The notes under the pieces were generated by a model. The model did not search any database. It had not been told where the DNA came from and saw only the letters and a list, made by a program, of their open reading frames with translations. A stretch of DNA of 64,000 nt from positions 17,563,784 to 17,627,783 of the forward strand of contig NC_061794.1 in the NCBI RefSeq assembly GCF_021462225.1, in the 5' to 3' direction. Both the position numbers and the translations under genes were made by a program. The DNA is from Girardinichthys multiradiatus (taxonomy: Eukaryota > Chordata > Actinopteri > Cyprinodontiformes > Goodeidae). Below are positions 33,675-48,600 of the stretch, piece by piece (position 1 is the first letter of the stretch; each line of letters opens with the position of its first letter).

Positions 33675-36600
33675 ATGCTGTCTCTGGCCATGGTGGGCCA
33701 AGCAGGAGCCTATAGACTTGTGACAGGAATCTGGAGGAGATTTATGAAGGATGGCAGGTGCTTCTTTTAACTTTCTTACAAAACAAAGTCGCTATATAAC
33801 CAAGACCAAGCACATGGGGCTTCTTTTTAACTGCTCCTTCTCTATTGCAGATGTTTCACTACCTCAGCTTCTCACCAGAATGCTTCATCCTCACCTTCAG
33901 CCAATCAGAAAACCCCATCCTATAGCTATGTAGTTATTGGGGCTGGTTCAGCAGGCTGCGTCCTCGCCAACCGCCTCACAGAAGACCCACAGGAGTCCGT
34001 GTGCCTGTTGGAAGCCGGGCCCAAGGACAAGTGGTTGGGAAGCTCACGACTCTCATGGAAGATCCACATGCCAGCTGCACTGACCTACAACCTATGTGAT
34101 GACAAGTATAAATAATTAATCTCTTATACTTATTTAAACAATTAAATATCAAGTTACCTCTGTTTTACACAGACCTGTAAATCGTTTGTTTTGATAATAA
34201 TTTTTTTATTGTCCTGTTGTGTTTATTTTCACTCCTCCTCAGATATAACTGGTACTACCACACTTTACCTCAGGCCCACATGGACAACCGGGTGATGTAT
34301 TGGCCCAGAGGTCGTGTTTGGGGAGGGTCCTCCTCCCTTAATGCCATGGTTTACATACGTGGGCATGCCGAGGACTACAACCGCTGGCAGAGAGAGGGTG
34401 CAGAGGGCTGGGACTATGAGCATTGTCTGCCTTACTTCAGAAAAGCTCAGTGCCATGAACTGGGAGAAAATAGGTACTTAGTTTAAAATGTTTTTATTTA
34501 TTCTGTAAACGACTTGTTAATAAGCATGAGTGTGGTCAAAGTTAGGATGGGCGATATGGACATAAATTCCATATCCATATGGAAAAAGTTACGATGGGTG
34601 TTTATCACTTGTAAATGTATCACTTTCTTCTTTTTTTGTCTATAAACATCTAACTTCATGCAATCAAAACCTCACAAACACAAGATTACTTTAAAAATAA
34701 AACTTACCCATTAACAAAATAGCTACTTCACTTCATAGGTCCCATTAAGTAATGTGTGCCATTAAGTAATGCAATTGTGCTAGCAAACAGTACGAAATAA
34801 TAGCATTTAATGGTAATTTGCTGACATTAAATTAACATTTATTTTTGCTGTCATGGAACCAATTGTGGAAAATAGTTTGAACAATGAAAGTACATACTCT
34901 AAACAATACTATCAGTTCTTTAGGACTTACAAACATCATCAAATCAGCCAGTCCGATGCTATGTTATAAATATAGTGCTTAAGTTGAGGTCCCTCAGTTC
35001 CAAGTTTGGAAAAACATCTTCAGTCATGGGAAAAAAGGTTTTGGCGGTTATGAAGTGTTGCAGTGATTAGTTTATTGACTCTGGGTATATGAGATTGTAT
35101 GTTGAAAATTTAAGCTACAATCGCACTGTTTATCTTGCCACATACCGGCGTGTCTGAAAATCCATGTTATATGGGTGCAAACGTGAAGAAATGACGGAAC
35201 GTTTCTGAAACAAGTCCTCCCCTGCCTATGAAAGATGTGCACTGAGTATGGTGAGCCCTGTTTTTTGTCTCGTGCATGTGTGTGTGGGTGTGTGTGTGTG
35301 TGTAACACATTTAGAATTGTTGTCTGCCAAGAAAAAGTCAGATTTACTTTCACAAGTGGAGAACGCTTTGAAGCTCTGCTTTATATTTATAAAAGAAACT
35401 TTATTAGAAACTGCTTTGGGATTATTTCATTTGTTACAGACACAGAGACAGAAACGAAAAAGGAAATAAATAAGAAGCATGAAAGAGAGAGAGGTGGGGC
35501 AAAAAGGAAAAGTAGAGAGAAGGAGAAAAGAATGGAGGAGAGAAAGAAAGATGAAGAGAATACAAGATAACACCCTGCTTGCTTCTACACCTGCAGAAAC
35601 GTTCATATTAACAGCTTTTTTACCAAAAAGTGCACGGTACTTATGAATGCAAGATGTATTTAGTGGTGAATGCAGCTCAATATAGAACATTTGTGTATCT
35701 GTTAGCACCTGAATCTAAACACCTGTGGGTCCGAGTGTGAGCGTGCTTGTGTATACAAGGTTTCTCCATAAAAATATGCAATAGCAAGTGTCAGGAGCCA
35801 CAGACCTGCCCCCCTGGACCAGGGACAGATACAGAGGAGATCCGAGCCATCTGAAGGCCCCCCAGAGCGCAGAAACACCAGGACAACCACCGCCGGGACT
35901 ACCGCATCACAGGATGAAACAGTCCCAAACCTCCAATGAATTATGATCCCAACCCCATTAGCCCCCAACCCCCAATGTACCCCAAAACGAATTTCCCCAC
36001 AGGGCCACTCCCAATCAGGACGCAGATATCCAACACATGCCCCCGAACCCAAACGTCATGAATCCCCTTCCCCAAAGGACAGGGGGACAATCCCACAGGT
36101 GAGCTTCATCCCCGAAAAACAGACGAAGCCACACCCACACAGCGCAATCTCCACACACAGCCCCGATCCAAGCACCCCCGCCGCATCCTTCAAGCTCTTC
36201 CAGGAATGGTTGTGTGGAGAAAAAAAGTTCGCCTGCCAGCTTTTGTTTCTCCAAATATCCACCTCCGATGCGTCGTTCTGTGAGGCACGCTGGAAATGGC
36301 AACGAATGTTTATTTTCCGCAGGTTTTATAATCCCAGGTGACGTCAGAGCTGCGATGTCTGTGTTGAGCTGCGCAGCCTAGTCGGTCAGGTATTCAATTC
36401 CTTTATATCTGCAAAGTTTATCATTATTATTTTTTTTGTAGGATGTCAGGGTTGTTCCAGATGGGTGTACATCTAAATGGGATTAGTGAAGACCTTGTCA
36501 TTTTTAGATATTCCCACCATGCTGTCCTAGAGGCTTTTAAACCATACATGTCGTTTTATATTTAAGCTAATAAATGGTAGATCTGAAATCTTAATATTGC

Positions 36601-39600
36601 ATGTCTGTTTTATGTCTAGCCAGGGTTAATCTAGAGGACTGTGTTTAAACCATTTTGAGATGTATTGTAGCCTGTCGGCTAAGAAGTAATAATGAAAGTT
36701 ACGCAGATCTAGTCCTCCTTTTATCTTTGGTCTTTTGCAGCGTTTTTAAGCTAATACGCAGGGGTTTATCTTTCCAAAGAAATTTAGTGATGGAGGAGTC
36801 CAGAAATCTTAACCAGTCAGATTATGGTTTATTTGGGATCATTGAGAGTAAGTAATTGATTTTTGGCAAGACCATCATTTTTATTGAAGCTTCCCTGCCC
36901 ATGAGTGATATGGGTAGAGATTTCCATCTAGCAATATTATCTTCCACTTTTTTTAAAAGCGGGATGTGGTTTAGTTTTGTTAAGTCTCCCAATCTAGGAG
37001 AAACATTAATACCCAAGTATGTAATATTCCCTGAATGTAGTTGTGTATTAAGGGAATTATGGAAAGAACAATTAAATGGAAGAACTGTCGATTTTAACCA
37101 ATTTTTGAGAAATAATTTATTAATCCAATTTCCTGAGAGACAGAGGAGAAAACGCTGGAGAAAAAGTAATATATCATCTGCATAAACACTGATTTTATGT
37201 TCAATATTGATGCAATTTATGCCTTTAATATCTTTAGCTTGCCTGATTGCTGCTGCTAGTGGTTCAATAAAAATAGCAAATAATGATGGGGAAAGTGGGC
37301 ATCCCTGCCTGGTGCCCCTCTGAAGATAGAAGCTGGAAGATGTTTGGTTATTTATCCTGATAGATGTTACTGGGGAACAGTATAATATTTTTAACCAGTT
37401 TATGAAAGTGTTTACAAAACCACATTTAGTCAAGGTTGCAAACAAGAATTTCCAGTTAACTCTATCAAATGCTTTTTCCGCATTTAGAGATAATATATTG
37501 GTCTCAATATTTTTACTGTTGGAATAGTCTATTAAGTAATCTGCATAAATTTGTGGATAAATTGCCTCCCTTTTATAAAACCATTTTGGTCAGGATGTAT
37601 TATGAGAGGAATTACCTTTTCTAGTCTTTTTAATAGGGCTTTACAGATTTTTTTGAGATCAACATTAATAGGTGATATGGGACGGTAGCTGGTAGGAAGT
37701 ACTGGGTCTTTTCCTGGTTTTAACAGGAGAGTTATGTTGGCAACATTTATATTTAGCGGACGTATTACATTTTCTTTGGTTTCCTGCAACATTCTTTGAA
37801 ATATTGGTGCCAAAATATTCCAGAGTTCTTTGTAGAACTCGGTTGGGAATCCATCTGGGCCTGGAGCCTTTTTATTGGGCATGCTGATGAGAGCCTCTTG
37901 GATTTCGGCTGAAGTGTTATTTTATCCAGAAATTGATCAATGTTGTTATCTGTTGGGTCTATCTGTGGTGAGTATAAAGCTTTGTAGAAATCTCTGAAAG
38001 TGCTGTTTGTTCTTTCTGGATCATGAACTGTATTTCCTAACAAGTCTTTAACAGCAAATATAGTTGTCTTTTCTTTATTTATTTTTAACTGGTTAGCTAA
38101 AAAGCTACCTGATTTATTGCCATGTTCAAAGTTTTGTATTCAAAGTCTTTGCACTAAGAATTGGGGGTTTTTGTCAATAATGTCATTTAATTCTAGTTTG
38201 GCTTAACTTTTTTCCATTCCTAATATTCACCTGACTCTCTTTGGCTGAAAGTACAGACTGACTGTCTCAGAGGGCTCCAGGACTGTGAATAAAGCCCTTT
38301 GGCTCACTATTAGTTTAACTAGTATCACTCCCAGCATTTGAATTGTCATCTGTACATACAGAGTGTCTGCATTGAGAAGCATGTGTTATGTAGTGTTTTT
38401 ATTATCAACATCATGAGGCCATTTAGGTGACATTTATGCACATACTGTAGCAGAGAGACCTGTGTAATAATCCTGCACATCCTTGGGGAGTTTGAAAACT
38501 GCTAAATATTTGTGAAATGTTGTAAATGTGTGTTCTTCCTTTTGTATTGCAGGTACAGGGGTGGCAGTGGACCTCTTCGTGTGTCCAGAGGAAAGACAAA
38601 CCATCCCCTGCACAAGGCTTTTATTGAAGCAGGCCAGCAGGCTGGATACCCCTTCACTGATGATATGAACGGTAACCAACAGGAAGGCGTTGGCTGGATG
38701 GACATGACCATCTACAAAGGTAACAGGATCATGGGCATCTGATTTTAACATAATCAAAATGGGAATAACATCTCACTTAAGGTGTGTAAAAGAAATCCCA
38801 TTTGTTGAACCTGTATGTGCACCCCAAATGGGCACCTTTAACTCAACAGCTCATGTAGTAACATTGGTAGTATTTCCTATTTATATGTATATTTATAGTC
38901 CCTGTTGCACATTGAAAAACTTCACAATAAGCAGAACCAGAATATAAACACTGTTAAGACCTTTTAAGACTATCAAAAAAGCAGAATCACATGGTTATAT
39001 AATTTAATTAGAAACAGTCATTTTAGAAAACATTTATAAAACAGGCTACCACATGAAAAACAAACTTCTAATCTAGAATTAAAGCTAAAATCTTTAAAAA
39101 GTGCAGATAATATTTTCTTAAAAATGAAGCGATGAACCGGATGGAAGATGTAGGTTCGCTACCTGCAGATGTACAGCACAGATGGATCTTTTATAAATAA
39201 ATGTTTCCAGGGAAGAGATGGAGCAGTGCCAGCGCCTACCTCAGACCTGCACTGGGACGACCCAATCTGAAGGCAGAAGTGCACTGCATGACCACCAAGA
39301 TCTTGTTTGATGGCAAGCGTGCTGTGGGGGTGGAGTACATGCAGAGTGGGGAGAAAAAGAGAGTAAGAAGCCTGAATGTTGCAAAACTGTCACACATACA
39401 ACAATAGATTAAAGACTGATCAAAAATGTAATTAATATAATTGTTTGTGCCATTTTCCATGAGTTTTGCTTTTACAGACTGAGTTCTCCCATCGTCTTTT
39501 CAGGTGTTTGCAGATAAAGAAGTGATCTTGAGCGGAGGAGCCGTCAATTCCCCTCAACTCCTCATGCTTTCTGGTGTAGGGAATGCAGATGACCTGAAAG

Positions 39601-42600
39601 ATCTCGGTATTCCGGTCATTCAGCACCTGCCAGGTATGTGAAGTTAAGAAGTTTTGTTAGGAGAGATTGCAAAAAAGAATGTGGGATTCCTACAAAGACA
39701 ACACCCCGATGCTTTTTTGGTAATATTTGGAGATTTTAACCATACCTCACTGCTATACTAACCGTTTTGTCAGCTGCTCTACCAGAAAAAACAAAAAAGT
39801 TGGATTTGTTTTATGGAAATGTCAGGGAGGAATGTACTTTCTTTGCATGACCCCCTCTTTACATTATATTATAATCTCGTGTTGCCTGCTTGGTGTATAA
39901 ACCCATAGTTCAGAGGTAACCTGTGGTTAAAAGGAACTGAAAAAATAGTCAAAGTAAGCTAAAGAAACTTTGCGTTGTAGTTTCGAGGTTATGGACTCCA
40001 CAAGCCCCATGGATATGACATCAGTGCCATCAACGCAATGACTGAGTATGTGACTGCGCATGTTATGTTCTGTGAGGACTTATCCACCCCTTCCAGAACG
40101 GTGAGATGCTTCTTCAATCAACAACAATCCCTGGATCACCAGTGACCTGAAATAACTGCTTGACAAGAGAAAAAGAACGCTTTCAGGGAAAAGTCGTGGA
40201 AATATTGAGAAGTTCACAAAAGCAAAATTAAAGTCGAGATTAGAGACAGCAAGGAGGTGTGTTGGGAGAAACAAAACCAAAATCTAGCAGAAAAAGAGAG
40301 CTGAAGATTGCATCATACACCAACTACAGCAAACTCACTGTGATCTGAAAAAAGCAGGCAGCAGTGTGAGGATGATGTTCTTTGATTTCTCTGTAACATT
40401 TAACACGATTCATCGAGCGAGAAGCTCCAGAAGACATCCGTAAATGCCTCAACAATTACCTGGATGGATGAGTACTGTAGTGGAATTTTCTTATTAAAGT
40501 AGGAGAGAAATTAACTCATTAAAAGAGCAAAACCGGGCTTTGTCTTTATAAGTTTTATTCAAAGGCATTCAGCGTTTGAAGACCCTGTCACTGAGCTTGG
40601 TCAGTGAAGCAGAGCCCCAATCAACATTTACTATTTAAAGAGTATGTGGGTGTTACCTCAACTTCAAAGAGTCTGTGTTTTATGGCCCTAGACCCTCCTA
40701 AGGTCAGGGGTAACAAAGTTATCTACGAGCAAACCATCTGCTCTTCCTGAGACATCACCCTAAAGCATGGGTTTTAACCACTAAACGTCTGATAATGGCT
40801 TTTACAGCTTCCTCCTCTAACACAGATGTTCTGAGGAGAGAGGTAACCTAAAGGTCATACACTTTGGAACACGTTAGAGCACTTAATACAAGAATTTCCA
40901 TTACAACTCCTTTCTTCTGATTACAAGATAATCACAACTAAAGGGAAATTCTTTAAAACCATCACCCCTCTCAGCTAACAGGTAATCCAAAGCCATTCTC
41001 CTTTGCAAACTCATCATTCTAAGAGCTTGCTGCTCCTTGGTCAGAACAGTGAAACCGTCCACCGTGAAAGCAGTAAGATATTCTAACTCAACTGACAACT
41101 CATTAATCTTTAGCAGCACCATAACTAGGAATAAGTGTACCCAAAATCCCTTTCCAATGTGGAATCCTAGCTCTCTTTTGCCATTTGAGCATTGTCTTCC
41201 TCTCTAATAATGGGCTGATTGAATTATAAGTTGTGACTGTAGGTAGTAAGTGAGCTAGATAACATACTCCAGAGCAATTAGCAGGCAGATACAGATGTGA
41301 TCTATTTCCACACATCCAAACCATGTTCTTAGGATATGAGTACCCATCTCTACTAGGAAAAGTAACAAGAACCCTGGTTAATTTACCTGCCTGGCCATAC
41401 AACTTACTTCCATTCGATACGGCTGTCAGATTAAGAGTTAATACAAAAGGCTCTGGGACCAAAGATCCTAAAATGGTATAAGCAGCAGTTCTGATAGGAC
41501 ATGACTCAAATTTATGTTTGTGGATTAAAGCACATGAAACAGACATAATAGTTTTGCAACCTTCTCTCTTTCCAAGGAAATAAGGTGTGTTTTCCTTCTG
41601 TGCAATACAAATATCTGTACCTATATCTGGATATCTTATTGATTCCTATTACCCCAAAATCTATAAAGAATTCCTGTAGTAGCACATTAAATTAGGCTCA
41701 CTAGAAAATCTACTAACATTTCTGCTTTGCCTTACAATATAATTCCTCACCCAAGACAAAATAACCTCCACCAGCTGGTTATGTTGCCTAACTGGAAAGA
41801 AAGTAGTATCAATAGGAATAGGTACTAAACATGGTTGATCATTAATAGCACGTGGAATCAAACAACAAACATAGCAACTGTCATTTCTTATCTTCCTCGC
41901 GGTTTGATGCATCAGTTGCCACGAGACATTTTCAGCATGATCATGGTAGTCAGAAAAGTGATGAATCTCTCTTCGAATCAACTGATGAGTATTATTGGCG
42001 TAATTACTCAGATTAGCCACAAATTATCTTTGCTGTACCTTTCCCCAAATGAACACAAGAGTAATAAAAATACTTGCAATACTAATCATTAGCATCAGAA
42101 CAGACAGCTGCATCGTGGCCTTGAAGTGGAACGTCCTTTCTTCTGGTACTGAAAGCAAAGAGTTTTTTTTGTTTTTTTTCAAAGAAAACAAATCATAAAC
42201 AAAACTCAAAAATCCTGCTGTCTCTCCTGAGTGGTTTCTGCACTTCAAGCTGCCCTGTTACCAGTCTGGTACAGCTGGGCGGTCGTAGGAAGCTCCTCTA
42301 GAAATATGTTTAGTAACAGGAACTCTAACCTGCTGGAAGTTAGGCTTCCATAGTCCAACTAAACAACGGTGGAAATGAACACATTTCAAATTTGTAATAA
42401 TACCATAATGATAGATATCAAGCAATAAACATGAAAGTTAAATAAAAACACCTGAGATTTCCTCCTCAGTGTCAGTTTCGTTGTCAAAGTGGGAGAAAAG
42501 AATTTGGCTGACCCTCGCTGTCCAGGCAAAGGAGCCTAATAGCCACCAAATATTAAGAAATTAAGGGGAATAAGCATCATGGCGCATGTTTGACTGTCTC

Positions 42601-45600
42601 TCTGTTGCAGAGGTCACCAGTCCATCATCCAGAGAAAGGCTATGTGCAAATGTGTAGAGGTCTTCCCTGTATGTTTCCTATGTGTCTCTCACTGTGGTGT
42701 GTGTGCAGTGAGGCAAATGACCTTATGATTTCTAACTTTCAGGCAATGTGATAAGTAGATTCTGAAATAACGTTGCACTGCCCAAGAGATTGTGCCCTTG
42801 TAAGAATAGTGTTCTTCAACCACCTCTTCAATCACTCACCAGTGATCAGCTTACAGTTCTTTGTCTTGTGGTGGTCCGCTGTCCTCACACCTTTCGGGCC
42901 GTGGATGATCCAGTTGGAAGATGACTTGTGTCCTGGAAGCCAGATGAAGCTGGAGGAGCTGGAGCTTTCCTGCAGCTTTCCTGGGTGACTAGTAGGATCT
43001 GATATGGGCCATTCCAGCCCTGGACTTCCTGTGTTTTCTCCTAGGTTCTCTGACCAGAATCCAGTCGCCAGGAATAAAGGACTGGAGGGTGGAAGTGGCT
43101 GTTTCTGGTAATGCAGCCTTCACCGTCTGTGAAACTTGAGAAAACACAGTGGACAGGTTTTGACAGTAAAACAACATCCTATCTTCACACAAAGATGTGG
43201 AAGAAAATGATCTTGGCAATATCCCCATGTCCAAATTAGGAGACTTGCCACACAGCACTTCAAAAGGACTGAGATTTGCCTGTGTCCTTTGTCTCAACCT
43301 TATATAAGTGAGAACAATAGGCAGAGCCTTCACAACACTTGGCTAATTTTAATTTCTAAGTCCCATTCTCACGCTCCATGTCTCCATCACTCTGTGGGTG
43401 ATATGCACAGTGCGTTTGTAGCCCAAAAACGTATCTCCCCGATCTACAGAGGAATCACAACCATTCTATGACCTTCAACAGCGCAAGAAACAAACAAATT
43501 GTTCTGTTTCCAAAACACCAACAAAATGAAGCCTTTGTCTTCCTTCTGGATTTTGCTATGTAAATGCAGTGGTTCATTATTACCCTAGGTGCTTAATTAC
43601 ATGGAACTTCATCAAAATATCCAGCAAAATCAAATAGAATTGATCTTCTGACTTCACCTGATATACTAGCAGTGACCATCAGCTAAATATTCTGAATATT
43701 AAAAATGTGACATGATGTTTGAGTAAGGTCTGATCACAGGTCAATATTTCATAGATTCAGCATACCCAAAGAAAATTTCAAAAATGATCTAATCGGTGGA
43801 GATATAACATTTCACAAAAGAATCAACACCATGCTTTCAGAGAGGTTTTCAGAATGTGGTCTTAGGGAGCTATGCACCATTTATATAAACAAAGTACAAC
43901 GTCTCTCTCGCATTGTCACTATGTCCTCACTGGAGGTATGAGCTACCCTTTTTCCCATGAGTGCTAAAACTTTTGGAACCCCATGTTACTTTATTCTGAC
44001 ATTCCCCTCTTCTGGCACAGGGTCCAACCCATGTGACAATCCAGCAAAAAGTTTGAACAAAAATGTTCTAGTAACCAAGATCACATAACCTAGAACCAAA
44101 GAAATTAATTCTGACATAACTATGTGTCTCTATGAATTTAACGAAAGCAACATAAAGAAAATCCAGATGTTTTTAACTGCTATTCAGTTCCATTAACAAC
44201 AAAACACAAACTTCAGTTATTCAGTTCATCAATGTCTCACTTAGAAATTAGTCACATATCATCTTGATTTGTCTTGTATGAAGTTAAGTATTAGATTAAT
44301 GGACATCTAATGTAATTTGGATGCATAAACCCTACACATTGAATCTAATAAATAATTCCCACCAAGTATGAAGTCATGACTCAGATTCTTTATCAAAAAT
44401 ATATTCCTTACTTTTGGCATATCTTGAACTGTCAGTTAGCTTAATGGCACCAGGGAAAACTTTCAATCTAGTAAATCACCAATGATTCTGTATGCAAAAC
44501 AAATTCTTCAAACTAGTTTAAACTATTTCATTATTCTAGAATTGCACCGCTCAAGGTGGCAGCAGGTTGGAGTAGCTTTGTTACTTTTGATTCTGATTTA
44601 TTCTTTTTTGGGAACTATTCCTCTTGTGGTGGATACAGTTGATTTTTTTTGTATGACTGTCCACTCCAGTGTCGGATGCTGTGCAGCTTGGAGGATTTTT
44701 CTTAATACTTTCTATTTTTGGACATTTGTTATGATGCATTGCCATTGCAACGGGGTTGTTTCTTACAACCGGGAGCAGCTGATTAATATCTCAAAAGCTC
44801 AAATAATACTTCAACTACAACCCCAAATCCCTGATGAGTTGAAAAGGAGACGCCGTGGATGCAGAGCAGGAGCTAAGAGAAGAGAGAGAAGGAGAAAGTT
44901 CAAACCATCTCTTCCGTCGATTATGATGGGCAATGTGAGATCGTTGGGAAACAAGTTGGATGAACTCCAAGCCCTACAAAGGACCCAGCCAGAGTACCGG
45001 GCATGCAGTATCATGTGTTTTACTGAGACATGGCTGCAGGATCATATCCCCGACTCCAGCGTCTCTCTGCCGGGCTTTTTAACCATACGAGCAGACAGAG
45101 ATTTAAAGAGGAGCGGCAAATGTAAAGGAGGTGGACTGGCAGTACTTGTGAACAACAGATGGTGTCATCCAGGACATGTCATTGTGAAGTGTCATTTCTG
45201 CAGTCCAGATATTGAACTGTTGGCAGTAAGTTTTCGTCCATATTATTTACCCAGAGAGTTCACCAGTGTTATTTTGGTAACAGTTTACGTTCCACCTTCC
45301 GCTGTTGCTGACACTGCATGTGATGCCATCAGCTCAGTTGTTGCTAAGCTACAGACACAAAACCCCAATGCTTTTGTGGCAATTTCTGGTGATTTTAACC
45401 ATGCTTCACTCTCTGCTACACTTCCAACGTTTCAACAATTTGTCAGCTGCTCTACCAGAGAAAACAAAACATTGGATTTGGACAAATGTCAAGGACTCAT
45501 ACATCTCTACAGCACAACCTCCTCTAGGCAAATCAGATCACAATCTTGTTTTTCTCTGCTCGAAATATAAGCCCCTTGTTCAGAGACAACCTGTAATAAA

Positions 45601-48600
45601 GAGGACTGTGAGAAAATGGTCACAGGAAGCTGAAGAAGCTCTGCAAGGTTGCTTTGAGGCTACAGACTGGGACGCACTGTGCCAGCCACATGGAGAGGAC
45701 ATCAATGCCATGACTGAGTGTGTAACCTACTATATAATCTTCTGTGTGGATAACATCATCCCCACCAGAACCGTGAGATGCTTCCCCAATAACAAACCTT
45801 GGATCACCAGTGACCTGAAGGACCTGCTTATCAAGAAAAAAAGAGCCTTCAGAGAGGGAGACAGAATTATTAAGGATTATACAGAAGCAACTTAAAGTCA
45901 AGATAAGAGACAGCAAGGAGGTGTACAAGAAGAAGCTGGAGAGCAAGCTCCAGCAAAACAATATCAGAGATGTGTGGACAGGGATGAAGAAGATCACAGG
46001 CTTCAAGCAGAAAGAAGATCAGACCGATGGAGGTCTGGACAGAGCCAATGAACTGAACACATTCTTCAATAGGTTCAGTTCAGAAACCAGCTTCGCATCC
46101 TCCTCTCCTGCTCACAGCCAAACAGACATTCCATCTTCCTTTGACCCACAGGACTCACAGCTGTCCAGTAACACCTCACATTTTTTATCTTCCACCTCAG
46201 CCCTAGACCCTTCTGCTTCTACATATTTGCCTTCAACCATATCAGAAGATGCTGATGCTTCCTTTGCTTCCCCCTTCCACCTGTGTGTCTCAAGAAGTCA
46301 GGTGGAGAGACTGAATAGGAATAAGGCTGCAGGTCCAGATCATGTCAGCCCTAGAGTCCTGAAGGCCTGTGCAGAGCAGCTCTGTGGGATTCTGCCGCAC
46401 CTCTTCAACCTTAGCCTGGCCCAGAAGAAGGTTCCGGTGTTGTGGAAGACCTCCTGTCTTGTTCCGGTACCAAAGAAAACTCACCCATCAGTCCTCAATG
46501 ACTATAGACCTGTTGCCCTGACATCTCACATCATGAAGGTCCTAGAGAGACCCCTGTTGGCCCACCTGAGTAAGCAAACAGTAAACCATCAGGACACCCT
46601 TCAGTTTGTTTATCGCTGTGGAGTTGGAGTTGAAGATTCCATCATACACCTGCTTCAACAAACCCACTGTCATCTGGACAAAGCCAGCAGCACTGTGAGG
46701 ATCATGTTCTTTGATTTCTCCAGTGCATTTAATACAATCCAACCTGATTTGCTTTGTCAGAAACTCCAGAAGACTCAGGTGGAGGCCTCAACAATCTTCT
46801 GGATCAAAGACTACCTGACAAACAGACCACAGTTTGTGAGACTAAAGGGTTGTGAGTCTAACCAGGTAGTCAGCAGCACAGGAGCACCACAGGGGACTGT
46901 ACTCTCACCATTCCTTTTCACTCTGTACACCTCAGACTTCCAGTACAAGACAGACTCCTGTCATCTGCAGAAATACTCGGATGATTCTGCAGTCGTGGGG
47001 TGGATCAGAGATGGACAAGAAGATGAGTACAGGAAGGTGGTGGACCGCTTTGTGGCATGGTGTGGAAACAATCATCTCATTTTGAACGTGACTAAAACAA
47101 AGGAGATGATTTTAGATTTTAAGAGAAACAGGAATAAGTCAAAAAGTATTTCTATCATGGGAGAAGAAGTGGAGGTGGTGGAGGAGTATAAATACCTCGG
47201 TGTTCACCTGGACAACAGACTAGAGTGGAGATGCAACTGTGAAGCCATCTACAAGAAGGGACAGAGCAGACTGTACTTCTTGAGGAAGCTTAGGTCCTTT
47301 GGTGTTTGCAGCAAGATGCTGCATATCTTCTATAAGTCTGTTGTGGAAAGTGTGATCTCTTCTACCATCATCTGCTGGGGAAGCAGCATCAGAGCCAGGG
47401 ACTTAAAAAAACTCAACAAGCTGATAAAAAAGGCTGGCTCTGTTCTGGGGACTCCTCTGGAACCTCTGGAGATCATTGTGGAAAGAAGGATTCTTCATAA
47501 AATGAAGAACATTATGGAGAACCCTGAGCATCCTCTTCATGAGACTGTCCTACAACAACAGAGTGTCTTCAGTCAGAGGATTCTTCAGATCTGCTGTAAG
47601 ACGGGGCGCTACAGGAGATCCTTCCTGCCATCAGCATCTACAACGGCTCTTTGAGGAAACCTTCATAATATGAGCTATAACAACATTTAATTTCCCTTTG
47701 GGATTAATAAAGTATTTTTGAATTTAATTGAATTGAATTCATTAACCTTTTAATAGTAAAACACATAAATCTAAAAGTCATGCTACATCCTTAATTATTA
47801 TACAAAAAAAACATGTTTTTAAGGCAACAATCACTACAAGCATTTAGATTCTATTGTCTCTTAAACAGTGTTAAAACTCAGGAAGGGAGGTGCTGAGCAT
47901 TACCATGACAACAAAGGCATGAACCAACCTGGTAGGTGGGCGGAGTCAGTCAGAACTAACCTTTGATTGGCAGCCTATGGGCAGGACCCACAGTTTCTTC
48001 ATTCCAACCCATCTTAGTGAACCTTAAACTGCAAAACTATTAACATGCACCTACCTCAGAAACAAGCTGCTTCTTAACTCTCTTGAAGGTTTAATCAATC
48101 TGGGATTTAGAAACATTATTCTAAACATGGATTATTGTTTCATGCAACATATAAACAAACATTCATTCCATCAAAACAAAGACAAAACATCAAAGACAGA
48201 CAAATGGCCAAATTTGAAGCTTCAAGAATTCAAATAAATTTTTAACAATCTCTTTTCAGAATATGTTTTCTCAGCCATATCTTTTAATGCTGTAATTGAT
48301 CAATTTTGTTATGACAATCTTCAGGATCCTTTTTTTTAAGATGAGTGCACATAGTCCAAAAAATCTCAAAGTATTTAGAAGCACAGCAACAGTTTTCTCT
48401 TAAATTAATCCAAATTCACTGATGTTGAAACCTTTTGCCAATTCTTTGTACTGTAACTCTGTAATAATAATAACTACAATCCTGAGGGTTATTGTTATAA
48501 TTCTCTTTTTGTTTCTCAATTTGATCCCAGCTGTATTCCAGAATTTCTCTGCTCAGGTTAAAAGCAAAGAAGTATTTTAAGCCAGCGTTGACATTTTTAT

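Larger units (their letters stand above)
34474..38552. other. chdh: chdh intron 3
   Basis: 4.1-kb intron. It contains a GGATGGGCGATATGGACATA block near 34545 like a teleost DNA-transposon end, a TG microsatellite at 35273-35304, a purine-rich tract at 35440-35570, and the L1 copy. No other gene seen. Confidence 0.8.

Noticed and set aside
33744..33757. chdh start at the in-frame ATG inside exon 1 (MKDG)
   Set aside because: The upstream in-frame ATG at 33675 gives a proper Arg-rich, acid-free mitochondrial presequence of the expected length.
35943..36341. A 132-codon Pro/His-rich plus-strand frame as a gene
   Set aside because: It is the antisense of the C/G-rich L1 3' UTR and has low complexity.
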